Part shown: piece by piece, positions 34,235 to 44,100 of the stretch
Layout: each line of letters opens with the position of its first letter
Position numbering within the stretch: the stretch's first letter is position 1
Source: CAZGUX01 sp964529305
GTDB lineage: Bacteria > Acidobacteriota > Terriglobia > Bryobacterales > Bryobacteraceae
Direction of reading: 5' to 3'
DNA: 64,000 nt
Assembly (NCBI GenBank): GCA_964529305.1
Contig: CAZGUX010000151.1
Span: 6,966-70,965, forward strand
Notes under the pieces: model-generated
The model's input: only the letters and a program-made list of their open reading frames with translations
Databases searched by the model: none
What the model was told of the DNA's origin: nothing
Translations under genes and position numbers: made by a program

Positions 34235-35214
34235 GCCACACCTCCTTCTCCGATCAGGTACTGGTAGACCGAGTGCACGTCTTCATCCGAAGGCGCCACC
34301 GACTCGATGAGAAGGTTCTCTTCAAGCACGATCTGGTTCAGCGCCAGGTGGAAGCGGTCGGCGTCGCGGGTGCGAACCAACAGCGTCGAATCTTCCACTT
34401 GAGCTTCGACGATGTGCTCGTGCCCGAACAACCGCGAGGCCAGAAGAGAGGGCCGGTCGCAGCGGATCCGGACCTGCACCGGATGCTCGGTCACCTCGCT
34501 CCGGACGCCGTGAATCTGCCCCTCGGCCACGACGTAGCCGTAGCTCAGCAGAACCACCTGGTCGGAGATGCGGTCGACTTCGTGGAGGATGTGGCTGGAG
34601 ACAATGACGTGCCTGCCCTCCTTTGCCCACTCGCGAAACAGCGCGATGGTCTCGGCGCGCGCCATCGGGTCAAGGCCGTTGAGCGGTTCGTCCAGCACCA
34701 GAACGTCCGGATCGTGCGCCGTCGCCTGAGCAAGTTTGATGCGCTGCCGCATGCCTTTGCTATAGGCCGCCACCTGGCGATGGGCGGCGTCGGTCATGCT
34801 GACGCGTTCGATCGCGGCCCACGCGCGCTGCCGTGCGTCTTCCGGGTCGAAGCCGTGCAGCAGCAGAAACGAGGTGACGAATTCGAATCCCGTCATGCCG
34901 CGCGGGAATGCGTCCACCTGAGTGCAATAGCCGATGTGGCGGAACAGGCGTTCCGGATCGCTGGTGGGAATCTCGAGCACTCGCACCGAGCCGCGCGTCG
35001 GGCGGATCAGGCCGGTCATCAGATTCATCAACGTCGACTTGCCCGAACCATTCGGCCCGACCAGGCTCGTCACGCCCGCGGGGATGGACAGGTTCACGCG
35101 ATTGACGCCCAGCACCTCTCCGTAGAATCGCGAGACGTTCTCGAACACGATCCGTCCGGCCGAGGCCTCGGCTTGATCCATCACTCCATTGTCGACAACC
35201 GGAGCCGTGCTCAC
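34231..35214 (-). CDS. ABC transporter ATP-binding protein
   Basis: A 327-residue ATPase. Walker A is GPNGSGKST, the signature is YSKGMRQRIKLAQ (degenerate LSGGQ), Walker B is VLVLDEPLNGLDP, and the switch His is in SSHILHEVD. A C-terminal regulatory tail of about 90 residues follows. The start is read as the GTG at 35214, which overlaps the upstream permease stop (GTGA); an ATG lies 11 codons in. It pairs with the permease downstream. Confidence 0.87.
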   Translation of the reverse strand: MSTAPVVDNGVMDQAEASAGRIVFENVSRFYGEVLGVNRVNLSIPAGVTSLVGPNGSGKSTLMNLMTGLIRPTRGSVRVLEIPTSDPERLFRHIGYCTQVDAFPRGMTGFEFVTSFLLLHGFDPEDARQRAWAAIERVSMTDAAHRQVAAYSKGMRQRIKLAQATAHDPDVLVLDEPLNGLDPMARAETIALFREWAKEGRHVIVSSHILHEVDRISDQVVLLSYGYVVAEGQIHGVRSEVTEHPVQVRIRCDRPSLLASRLFGHEHIVEAQVEDSTLLVRTRDADRFHLALNQIVLEENLLIESVAPSDEDVHSVYQYLIGEGGVA

Positions 35215-36107
35215 GACACCACCTCCACGCCACGGATCCTGCGGCTCAGGAGCCAGAGGCAGCCTACCACGATGGCGCTCAGCGCCAACCAGCAGGCCCA
35301 GATGGGAATCTCTTCCGCGCGCGAGACCCGGAAGAACACGGCGCCCGCCCCGCGCCGCATCGGCCGGTCGAACAGCGAGACCCACGCCGCGCCGATGAGA
35401 TGGCTGATGTTCAGCAGGTTCCCCCAGCGGGTCCGGAGAATGCCGTTGATCGCCGCGCCGAAGCCGCCCATCACAAAGAAGACGCCGAACAACAGCGCGC
35501 CCGCGACGGGCTTCCATTTCACCCACGCCGACAGGGCCAGCGCCAGCATCGACAGCACCAACATCCAGATCCATGAACCGAGGAACAATCCGGAGACGAT
35601 ATGGAAGTTTGCTTGCAGCCAGCCGTCTTCGAGGTACGATTGCAGCGCCACCAGTTGCAGACCTGGAACCCACGTCATGGCCGATTGCAGCGCAAGCAGC
35701 ACCGTGAGCTTGCCCAGAACATACTCGGTGCGGGAGAACGGCCGGGACAGATAGAGCGGCAGGGCATTGTTCGCCAGATCCGGCGAGACCAGACCGGGCC
35801 CGACAAATGCGGTCACGAAGAAGCACAGCATGCTTTGCCAGCCGAGGATGGTCATGAAGAATTGCTCGTTGATGGCCAGCATCCGGCTCGCATTCTCGCC
35901 GACGAGCAACGCGGCGACCGCACTGTGACGCAGATAGATGATGAAGGCCGCCCCTGCGGGCACGACCGCCGACGCCAGCAGCAGCATCGCCAGAATTCGC
36001 GACCGGTAGAGATCCTCGAACGTGAACCGCAAGGGAACCAGGAACCGCGACCACTCGGCGGTCAGCGAGCCTTCATATCGGCGGTAGGTGCGTTTGTAGA
36101 CGGCCAT
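35211..36107 (-). CDS. ABC-2 type transporter permease
   Basis: A 298-residue permease with about six TM helices. It starts MAVYKRTYRRYEGSLTAEW and has LANNALPLYLSRPFSRTEY before the third helix, a recognisable ABC-2 feature. It lies 4 bp after one ATPase gene and overlaps the next by 4 bp, so it is the membrane partner of the first ATPase of the cassette. Confidence 0.82.
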   Translation of the reverse strand: MAVYKRTYRRYEGSLTAEWSRFLVPLRFTFEDLYRSRILAMLLLASAVVPAGAAFIIYLRHSAVAALLVGENASRMLAINEQFFMTILGWQSMLCFFVTAFVGPGLVSPDLANNALPLYLSRPFSRTEYVLGKLTVLLALQSAMTWVPGLQLVALQSYLEDGWLQANFHIVSGLFLGSWIWMLVLSMLALALSAWVKWKPVAGALLFGVFFVMGGFGAAINGILRTRWGNLLNISHLIGAAWVSLFDRPMRRGAGAVFFRVSRAEEIPIWACWLALSAIVVGCLWLLSRRIRGVEVVS

Positions 36108-36111
36108 GACC

Positions 36112-37038
36112 CTAGCCCGCGACGGGCTCCTCCATGGCTTTCAGGAAAATGTCTTCGAGCGAGTCACGGCGGAAGTTCAGGCGGCGGATCTGCACCTGGT
36201 TTCTTCCGGCGATTTCGTAGAGTTCCCGCACTTCCCTTCCCTCCGGCATCACCAATTTGAAGCGGTCCTGGCCGGACGCCGCAATCTCGCAGCCAAGCTT
36301 TTCCGCGGAACCCACAAATACACCGGACGCCCCCCGCAGTTCGAGTTCGAAGAAGCGCCGATTCAGCCGCCGTTCCTCTTCCAGGTCGCAGAAGCCGGCA
36401 ATGCGACCGTCTTTCAGGATCAAGACCTGGTCGCAGCACTCATCGACATCGCGCAGAAGGTGAGACGACAGGATCAGGTGCATATCGCCGCGGTCGCGGA
36501 CTTCGCGGATCACCTGGAGCATGCGCAGGCGGGCGGGAGGGTCCAGGCCATTGGTGGGCTCGTCGAGAAATAACAGGCGCGGACCGTGCACGATTGCCTG
36601 AGCCAGCTTGACCATCTGCTTCATACCGGTCGAGTACGTGCCCAACGCGCGGTAGCGCGCTTCCCCGAGTCCCACGTAGAAGAACGCCTCGTGCGCCCGT
36701 TCCATGGCCTGCTCGGGCGGCAGGCCGGAAAGTTCCGCCATCATCCGGACGAATCGAATGGCCGGCATCGCGGCCACGAACGAATCGTTCTCCGGCATGT
36801 AGCCGATGACGGAACGCACGGCGCGGGCGTTGGCGCGGATGTCCTGGCCGAAGATCCGCGCCGTGCCTCTGGAGGGCGGATAGAAACCCAACAGCGTGTT
36901 GAGCAGGGTCGATTTTCCGGCGCCGTTCGGGCCCAACAAGCCGATCGCCCGGCCGGTGAGGGACGCGTTGAGTCCCTTCAGGATCAACCGCCGACCGAGC
37001 GTCACTTCCAGGTTGTCGAGTTCAATGACGGAGGCCAT
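36112..37038 (-). CDS. ABC transporter ATP-binding protein
   Basis: A 308-residue ATPase. Walker A is GPNGAGKST at 36-44, the signature is YSTGMKQMVKLAQ, Walker B is LLFLDEPTNGLD, and the switch His is in SSHLLRDVD. The signature loop is degenerate, as often in ABC-2 exporters. It follows the anti-sigma gene by 23 bp; that gap holds the 12-bp palindrome CTGAAGCTTCAG. It pairs with the permease that follows. Confidence 0.88.
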   Translation of the reverse strand: MASVIELDNLEVTLGRRLILKGLNASLTGRAIGLLGPNGAGKSTLLNTLLGFYPPSRGTARIFGQDIRANARAVRSVIGYMPENDSFVAAMPAIRFVRMMAELSGLPPEQAMERAHEAFFYVGLGEARYRALGTYSTGMKQMVKLAQAIVHGPRLLFLDEPTNGLDPPARLRMLQVIREVRDRGDMHLILSSHLLRDVDECCDQVLILKDGRIAGFCDLEEERRLNRRFFELELRGASGVFVGSAEKLGCEIAASGQDRFKLVMPEGREVRELYEIAGRNQVQIRRLNFRRDSLEDIFLKAMEEPVAG

Positions 37039-37061
37039 CTGAGGTTCGCTGAAGCTTCAGT

Positions 37062-39584
37062 CTAGCGATACGCCAAATGGCGGCGGGAAGTTCCCGGGTT
37101 TTTCGGGAACGTCCGCAGCAGCATGCCCTCCACACCGAGCAAATGGTTCAAGCCGATGTTGGTCAGGCTTTCGGCCGTGGCCACCGTGATGCGGTCGTCT
37201 TCGGCGTAGGCCAGGACCAGGATCGGCTTGCTGTCGGAAGCCAACCGGTTCAGCAGGTCCCGCTGTTGGGGCGACAACGCGTCACCGGGTTGGATCGTGC
37301 CGACCAGCGGCGCCAGGGCGGCGCCGAGTTGTGAATAGAGCATGCCGGAGAAGCCCGAGTAGCCGTCGCTCGGCAGCAATTGCCGGAACTTCTCCGAACG
37401 CGCGAGGCCCGATCCGATGGCCTTCACCTGAATAGCCCGATCGAGAAGCGCGCGCGAGGGCGCGGCGATCATGAATCCGTCCACGAAGACATAGTGCACT
37501 TCAGGCACGGCACTGCCGGGAGTCGTCAACACATGGTATGCGCGGCCGCCGGCGATCTGCTGCGAGAGGGTGGCCGTGGGATGGTTCTCGCGCGCGGCGG
37601 CGCGATTGGCCGCCTCCACCATCTTCTCGAGAGCCCATTGGAAATGTGCCGGGTCATACACCTCGACCACCAGTTTCCACGAGGGTGTCGGCAGCGCGGG
37701 TCCATCCAAGGCCACCACGAACTGAGTCCCCAGCGGAGCGGCCAGGTCGTCCCTGATTTTCAGGCCGAGTTCCCGTTCTGCTTCGGCCAGGTGTTCGGCA
37801 AACTTTGAATTCGCCGAGCCCTGCAACGCGAGCATTTCATCCACGATCACCGCCGGACTCTTGATGGCCGCGGCGGAGGCGAAGATCGCGTCCGAGGACA
37901 CGTAGTCGAGCGCCGGAATCGGACCGGGCTTGGCCAACCAGGACCCCACTCCGGTGCGCGGCCCTTCAAATATGATCTCGGCATGAGTCTGCGGAGATCC
38001 TGACCGGGCGGACTCAGCCACCAGGACGCGGCGAACCCCGCCGATGGCCGCCGGAACTTTCGTTCCCTTTCTGGACATCATCGCCTGGACGTCCAGGCAG
38101 AAGAGGATGCCCGTTCCGTCACGATACGCGTCGGCGATCTCACCGAGAAACGGAGATGCGACCGTGCTTCCGTGAGGCGTGCCCACCTGCCTGAGAATCC
38201 CAGCCGACGTGGAAAGGGCGACGATCCCGTTGGCCTCCAACGCGATCAGTTTGCCCTTTTCGCTGGACGCCTGGCTCAGGTCATCGACAAAGACCATCGA
38301 ACCGCCCAGTTTGTCGCTCTCCAGCGCCTGGCGAATCCCCGACCGCCGCGTTTGCGCCAGAAACAACGGCGCCATTTTGCCGTTTTCATCCATTTGGAGG
38401 GTCATGACGATTTCATCGCCCAGGTACCCACTGACCCTTTGGATCTGCGAGACGACCTCCGAGACATGTTTTCCGTGGTTCTGCCACCACTCGCCGAGCG
38501 CCGGACTCTGACCCGCCCTTTGCTCGAGGATCTGGCCGGCCTGACCGAGCGCTTCGCCCAGGTTGGGAATGCTCGCGTACTGCAGCGCGTCCGCGGGGAC
38601 CAGCGGCAACAGCTTGCTGGAGTAGCGGGGACTGGGCATCCGCACGGCCTGCAGATCCTTCCGTAATTTGGTGAACTCGTGCAGCAACGTCAGATGCTGG
38701 TCGACCTTGCGGCTCCACGCGATTTCGTCCTCGACGGAAACCGGAGTCAGGGCCGGGTTGCTGACATACTGATCGCCGGCGCGAAGGATCTGCTCGACGC
38801 GCGCTTGCGCGACTCGAACTTCTCCTTCCACCACGGCCACACGTGAACCTTTGATCCCGGTGTTGACGCTGAAGACCGTGCCGGTCACGGCCACGCGGCA
38901 GTCGCGAGTGGCGACATACAGGTGCCGCGAGCGGTCCTTGGCAGCTTCCACCAGGACGCGGCCTCCCGCCAGATGAAGGGTCAGGTTGCGCCGGTTTTCC
39001 GTAACCCGGAATGCTGAACGCTCCGGCATTTCGACCAGCGACCCGTCGCCCAGTCGAATCGTGGCACCGGACTCTTTGGCCGTCCGGATTTCGACGCCCG
39101 GCGGGAGAGTCTCGCCCGGTTTGACGGCGACGAGAGTTTCGCCCGCAACACGATACAGAACACCTCGAATCTCCTGCGCGGCTACGACGCTGCCTTGTTC
39201 CGGGGAATTCCACGGCCCCAGATTCCATGCCGTGAGCCCGGCCGCGACCAGGACTGTCGCGGCGGCCGCCCATCGCCACACCGGCGTCTGGCGCGACGCC
39301 GGCGGCATTGCCGTTACCTTCTTCGTGCCTTCATACGCGCCGCGGCAGGCGACACATTCATAGAGATGGTCTTCCACCAACAGGCGCTGCCCTTCCGGAA
39401 GGCTACCGGCGCGATAGCTGTCGAACTTTGCGCGGAAGCCCTCGCATCCCTGGATGATTTCGCTCTCCGCAAGGCGGTTCCAGACTCGGGCCGATGCCGC
39501 GTCCACCTCGGCAGGGTCGATGGATTCGTCGCGAATGCCGCGGGCGATCTCGTCCAGCCTCGGGTCGTTCGATTCGGGTGTCAT
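37062..39584 (-). CDS. Giant anti-sigma protein: zinc-binding, TM, FecR and a long C-terminal domain
   Basis: An 840-residue membrane protein. Residues 73-80 (H-x3-C-x2-C in EDHLYECVAC) form the zinc-type anti-sigma motif; a TM helix at about 102-121 follows. FecR lies at about 165-270 (RLGDGSLVEMPERSAFRVTE, VAVTGTVFSVNTGIKGSRVA). The remaining 550 residues or so are periplasmic, with DUF3352-like repeats such as VEVYDPAHFQWALEKMVEAA and FVDGFMIAAPSRALLDRAI. Usual FecR anti-sigma proteins are 300-400 residues. It overlaps the sigma gene by 4 bp, so it should hold that factor inactive until an external signal arrives. What the C-terminal part senses is unknown. Confidence 0.8.
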   Translation of the reverse strand: MTPESNDPRLDEIARGIRDESIDPAEVDAASARVWNRLAESEIIQGCEGFRAKFDSYRAGSLPEGQRLLVEDHLYECVACRGAYEGTKKVTAMPPASRQTPVWRWAAAATVLVAAGLTAWNLGPWNSPEQGSVVAAQEIRGVLYRVAGETLVAVKPGETLPPGVEIRTAKESGATIRLGDGSLVEMPERSAFRVTENRRNLTLHLAGGRVLVEAAKDRSRHLYVATRDCRVAVTGTVFSVNTGIKGSRVAVVEGEVRVAQARVEQILRAGDQYVSNPALTPVSVEDEIAWSRKVDQHLTLLHEFTKLRKDLQAVRMPSPRYSSKLLPLVPADALQYASIPNLGEALGQAGQILEQRAGQSPALGEWWQNHGKHVSEVVSQIQRVSGYLGDEIVMTLQMDENGKMAPLFLAQTRRSGIRQALESDKLGGSMVFVDDLSQASSEKGKLIALEANGIVALSTSAGILRQVGTPHGSTVASPFLGEIADAYRDGTGILFCLDVQAMMSRKGTKVPAAIGGVRRVLVAESARSGSPQTHAEIIFEGPRTGVGSWLAKPGPIPALDYVSSDAIFASAAAIKSPAVIVDEMLALQGSANSKFAEHLAEAERELGLKIRDDLAAPLGTQFVVALDGPALPTPSWKLVVEVYDPAHFQWALEKMVEAANRAAARENHPTATLSQQIAGGRAYHVLTTPGSAVPEVHYVFVDGFMIAAPSRALLDRAIQVKAIGSGLARSEKFRQLLPSDGYSGFSGMLYSQLGAALAPLVGTIQPGDALSPQQRDLLNRLASDSKPILVLAYAEDDRITVATAESLTNIGLNHLLGVEGMLLRTFPKNPGTSRRHLAYR

Positions 39585-40135
39585 GATTCTCCTCCAAGAT
39601 ATCTGCGCAATTCCTTCTGAATCCGTTCACGGGTCCGGTGCAGGGTGACGGCGACGGACCCCGGAGTGGTGCCAAGAATGCCGGCGATCTCCGCGTTTTC
39701 CTTGTCTTCGAAGAAACGAAGGACGAACACCTGCGCGGCCGTCGGATGAAGCCGGGCAATGGCTTGGCGCAACCACGCTCGCAGTTCGGCGGATGCGCTC
39801 GCGCCGTCCGGCGCCTGAAATTCGGTTTGCCGGTGGGCCGCCTCTTCGAGCGGAACCATCTGAGCCGAGCGCGACCGGACCAGATCGATGGCCGAATTCA
39901 CAGCCGCCCTCCGCAGGTAGCTTTCGGGGTTGTCGACGGCCGAAGCCGTTCCCCGGAGCAGGCGCAGAAACACCGTCTGCAGAACATCTTCGGCGTCCTG
40001 ACGGCTCCCGGTGACCCGGTAGGCGGCGCGGTAGACCATCCCGGAATGTTGAAGGAAGACCGATTCCAGGTCAGGGGTGGTGGCGGGTTCAACGGCGACG
40101 GCCGGCACGGGTTTGGTTTCCTGCTCCTTATTCAT
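39581..40135 (-). CDS. ECF-type RNA polymerase sigma factor
   Basis: A 184-residue sigma-70 family factor. Region 2 contains RQDAEDVLQTVFLRLLRG; region 4 has LHPTAAQVFVLRFFEDKENA and a helix-turn-helix ending GTTPGSVAVTLHRTRERIQK. It is first in an operon with its anti-sigma partner (4-bp overlap) and two ABC-2 exporters. A phased 11-bp repeat array lies 92-136 bp upstream of its ATG and may mark its own or a regulator's binding region. Confidence 0.92.
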   Translation of the reverse strand: MNKEQETKPVPAVAVEPATTPDLESVFLQHSGMVYRAAYRVTGSRQDAEDVLQTVFLRLLRGTASAVDNPESYLRRAAVNSAIDLVRSRSAQMVPLEEAAHRQTEFQAPDGASASAELRAWLRQAIARLHPTAAQVFVLRFFEDKENAEIAGILGTTPGSVAVTLHRTRERIQKELRRYLGGES

Positions 40136-40226
40136 AAGACGGATCTGCGCCTCCGGTTTTAACAGGTCAGTGGAAGAAACGGAATCCGGGACGCCGGGGT
40201 TCCCGGCCCGGCTATGCGCAATAGCT

Positions 40227-40348
40227 TTGCGGATGTGTTGCGGATGAGGGGCGGATCTGTTGCGGATCAGAGCGCTTTGGCGCGGATTGTTGCGCTCCGC
40301 GCCCCGGTGTGGTGTTGATTTTAAGGCAGTTACGGCTTATCCGCAACA
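40227..40348. promoter_or_regulatory. Helically phased 11-bp repeats and inverted copy
   Basis: Four 11-bp units run head to tail: TTGCGGATGTG, TTGCGGATGAG, GGGCGGATCTG, TTGCGGATCAG (40227-40270). The longer core TGTTGCGGATnAG occurs exactly at 40236-40248 and 40258-40270, and once inverted at 40336-40348. An 11-bp period places sites on one face of the helix. Candidate operator for the sigma operon (minus) or the Sm-like gene (plus). Confidence 0.5.
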
Positions 40349-40449
40349 ATGCGCAACAACTTCCGGACGTGACAGGCGGAAGCGGGGATCCCTCTCCGGA
40401 GAAATGATTGTCTCACGCGTGTCAAGTGGGGATAATCAAGAAGAACACC

Positions 40450-40713
40450 GTGACGCGAAGAACCACGATCACCGTACTCGCCGCGGCCGTCGCAACGGCG
40501 CCGATGCCGGCACAAGGAAAGGACCAGAGAATGTTTCAGGAGCTTTTGGAAGTCAGCCAGAAGGAGAAGAAGGGCGTGTTGATCGTGATGAAAGGGCACA
40601 CGCTTCCCGGCGTCGTGGTGAAGATTACGGCCGACAGTGTAGAGTTGCGAAGCCGCGAGTACAGCCGGATCGTGGTGCGTCTGGACTCGATCGACGCGGT
40701 GGCCCTGTCATAG
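40450..40713 (+). CDS. Small Sm/Hfq-like protein, function unknown
   Basis: The conserved core is MFQELLEVSQKEKKGVL, then VMKGHTLPGVVVKITADSVE and YSRIVVRLDSIDAVAL. Strand order, the glycine after the second strand and the terminal LDSIDAVA recall Sm/Hfq proteins (compare Hfq NGIKLQGQI and YKHAISTV). Two starts are possible: GTG at 40450 gives 87 residues with a signal-like N-terminus (AAAVATAPMPAQG), while ATG at 40531 has a strong AAGGA site and gives 60 residues, and the relic copy at 50056 begins at that same ATG. Location is therefore undecided. The resemblance to Hfq is by eye only; the RNA-binding residues of Hfq are not conserved well enough to claim the function. Confidence 0.5.
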   Translation: MTRRTTITVLAAAVATAPMPAQGKDQRMFQELLEVSQKEKKGVLIVMKGHTLPGVVVKITADSVELRSREYSRIVVRLDSIDAVALS

Positions 40714-41137
40714 GAGTTCGGCCGAGGCTCGGCGGCGTGGGTGGTTGGGCGGTGACAAGAAGTGCCGGGCCCCGCGCGTTATGTCTCGAAGTGCCACCCT
40801 GTCTCCGGTTTCCGTGTCTCACCCAAGGACTGCAATGCACACTCAGAAAGCGCGCAAGCGGTCACAGTCCCGCCGGAGCCGTTGGTGTCGGACAGTTCGC
40901 CGTCACGATCCTTCTTTGTTCGCCTACGTCTGAAAAACAGGGGCGCCGTCGATTCGCGTGGCGGTATTGGAGATTTGTTGGCAGGAGGGCCAAACGGAAC
41001 GGAAACGCGTTGACGTCCCCAGGTTCCCTCCCAGGTTCCCTTCTGACGAGGTTGACTAGAGGGAAGGGTTGGTCGTCGACCCTGCGGCCGCACCAAGCAG
41101 GCCAGCATGCACGTACGCTCCAGGAGGGGACGCTTGT
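40714..41137. other. Intergenic region downstream of the Sm-like gene
   Basis: The first 110 bp or so are still similar to the flank of the relic at 50 kb, ending at the CCACCCTGTCTCCGG block. Further on is a direct 12-bp repeat, CCCAGGTTCCCT at 41018 and 41030. No convincing gene is seen. Confidence 0.5.
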
Positions 41138-44100
41138 TTAGGGCCTCGTGTCGAGCATCTCGATGGTTGTCGTGACTTTGCCTTTGCCGGCGCCGAAGGA
41201 CGACCCTCTTTGCCCCAAACCTCCTGTGCGAAGATCGATGCTACCGCTAGACATCGTGAAATCCTTTGTGAGCGTGCATCCATTCCCGCCGTCGACGAGT
41301 TCCCGCACCACATTTCCGTTGCTCGAAAGGTTCACGTCAATCCCCGAACAGGTTCCTGTGACGCTGCCCTCGACGTGGATCTTGATGGCGAGCAGACCGG
41401 GTCCGTTGTTTACGGTCACTCCGACCCGGTTGAGGGTCTGCGTGAAGATATCGTTGCGCGTGGGGGAGCTGAATTCCTGGGTGATGGTCCACTTGTTGGT
41501 CGCCGTTTGTTCGATGCGCGCTTTATTCGTGCCGCCGAGGGTGGGGTCCATGATCTCGATCGGATTCCCCGTTTTGACCTCAAGCGGGGGATTGTAGAAG
41601 AGCAGGTTGCGCGGGCCCTCGTCGCTGTAGTTCATCACGCCGGAGTCGGTGACGAGCACTTCCTTCCTGGGGGGCGCAACGTCGGCGCAGGCGCGAGCCG
41701 CGACCTGGCTGGTTTTTTCGTGGTTGGGAATGAAGTCGACCATGATGCGGTCCGATAAGGCGTTCGCGGCGCTCCTCGCCGTGTAGTCGGCCTCGAAATC
41801 TCTTGCGAAGAAGTCGTCGGTGCCATTGGGACGGTTCTTGGCTTGCAAGGCGCCGCCTTTGGCGGTGTTTTGCCAGTGATGCTCCATCACTTGCTTGCAG
41901 CTATCAGTTCCCTCCAACTCGGCTTTGAGCGTCAGCGCCTTTCCAGAGGCTGCTGGATAGGGACCGTTGCCGCCCAGCGAAGGCGCGGTGAGCTTGGGGT
42001 TGCCGACATAGGCGAGGTTCTTGTTGCCAGTAAGCTTGTATCGTCCTCGGCTCTCCTTGGTTGGTTCGTAGGAGTAAATCATGCGATCGAACACCCCTTG
42101 CGCATCGTCGTCGGAGTGGTTCACCTGTACGGTTCCGTCGTATCCGAAGAACGAGCTGGTGCTCTTGTTGATGAAGCGTGCCGCGAGCTTGTTGCTGTAG
42201 CAAAAGGCGCCAAAGACGAGCGTTCGATCCAACTGACGAATGTGGGGGTTGCCGGCCTTTACGCCGACGAAACAGCCTTTCGACTCGCGCGTGGTTCCGT
42301 CGGGCTGGCGCGGATAGTACGTGACGTCACAATCCCAGGAGTAGATTGCCGGGCTGGACTCGCCCAGGGCCCGGTCTTGTGAACCGGTCAGAAGCGTGCC
42401 CACTCCGGCCCGCGTCGTGTTGCCGTGCGAGGCGATCACCACGGTGCCGTATTTGGTGAACTCGTCGAGCGAGGCAGGCGTGGCATTTTCAGCGCTGATC
42501 GAATGAGGAGTAAAGAGCGGGCATCGGGATTCTTTCAACGGCTTGGCGTAGTCGACGTAGTCTAACCCCTGGACGTTGAAGAACAGACTATCCGTGTCCC
42601 AAACTAAGAACTCCTGATTTTTGACGACGTCGCGGCTGAAATCGCCACACTGAAATTCGGTGGCGTCGCGCCCGATGAGCGGCGACAAGAGCGAAGGGGC
42701 CGGTGCGAGCCGGACACCGGTGTTGACGGTTCGATCCACCGCTCTTGCAGCGGCGATCGCAGGAGACGAGGCCACGCCGGGAACGAAGTCGTCCGAAAAC
42801 GGGGTAAGCCGGTTGCGTAGCAGCGTGATGGGCAGGCCCGAATCGGCGCGCACCTCGACCGATAGCCCGTCTGGAGTCAGTCCCACCGGTTGCGCGGTCA
42901 AGCCAGGACTACCGGGAAACAACTTGCGCAAGCTGGTGATGACCATGGCGCGGGCATGGGCCGTTTCGCCGAATTGCCGGAAGAATGTGTCGGCGGCGTT
43001 GATCGCGTTTTCGACGGCATCCATTTGCACACGGTCGGCAGCGGTGGCGGGACGCATCACATCGAGAGCGAAGCCCGGCGCTAGCAGGTATCGCGAGCCG
43101 GCTGCTGCCTGCGCGACCAACGGGATCAGCCCGGCCCTCGGCTCCTGCACGTTAAAGGAGCACGCGTAGGTCCCGTCCGCTCTCGCCGCGAGCGTGCATA
43201 GCGGATTGCCTGCCGGCTGCGCGCTATCGTCGGCGCGATAGACGCGAATGCCCGCTGGATCGAGGCCGGCGATCGAGAGCACGCGCGCGGCGACGGTCAC
43301 CGAGGTGAGTTGGCCGGCGTACGCGGGATCGATGGTGACGTCGTCGATCAAACACGGCGTGTCAGAGCTGGATTCCGTGATGAGCCCGTAGGTGGTCGTG
43401 TTCGTGCGCTGCAGACGGGCCATCGCGCAGCCTAACTCGTCATCGGTTCCCAGGCGCAGAGCGAAGGGATTCGGCAGTCCCGACAAAGCGATGTTGTTGG
43501 CGCGCGCCGAGAAGGTTCGGGCGTCGGGATCCAGGATGAGACTGGAGAGCCAATAGGGCGCCAGGCCCGTCGCGTCTTGATAGCGGAGCGCGTTCGATCC
43601 CGCCTGCTTGACGAAGGCGCTCATCGGAATGCTAGCGGCAAACTGGCCCAATGCGAAGTTGACTGACTGCGCGCCGCTGAGCGTCAATCCTTGGATCGTG
43701 CCCTCGAAGGCGTAGCTGTCGGCGCCTTGCGGATCGAGGGTCACTGTTCCTGAACGCAGCGTCAAGCCAGGGCCGCGGGCGACACTCACGAGCGGCGCGT
43801 TGCTGGTCACGTTGCCGACTCGGATTGCCACCGGATGGTCGCCGGCGGCGAGATCGGGAACCACCATGTTGGCTTGCGCCAAGCCGACATAGCCCGGCGT
43901 CAGCCCCAGAAAGGCGACCGTCGCGGGTAGGCCCCCGATAGTCGCCGAAAAAGCCGAGGTCGCGGAGGCGAGTGGAGGATAGGGAGTCGGCGCACCGTCG
44001 GGAGCAGGATTGTCCACGGGACCGATGCCCGTTAGGTATACGACTGCCACACCTCCGGGTGAGAGTGGTTTGGAGGGTGAGACCAGCGTGCCATCGGGAT

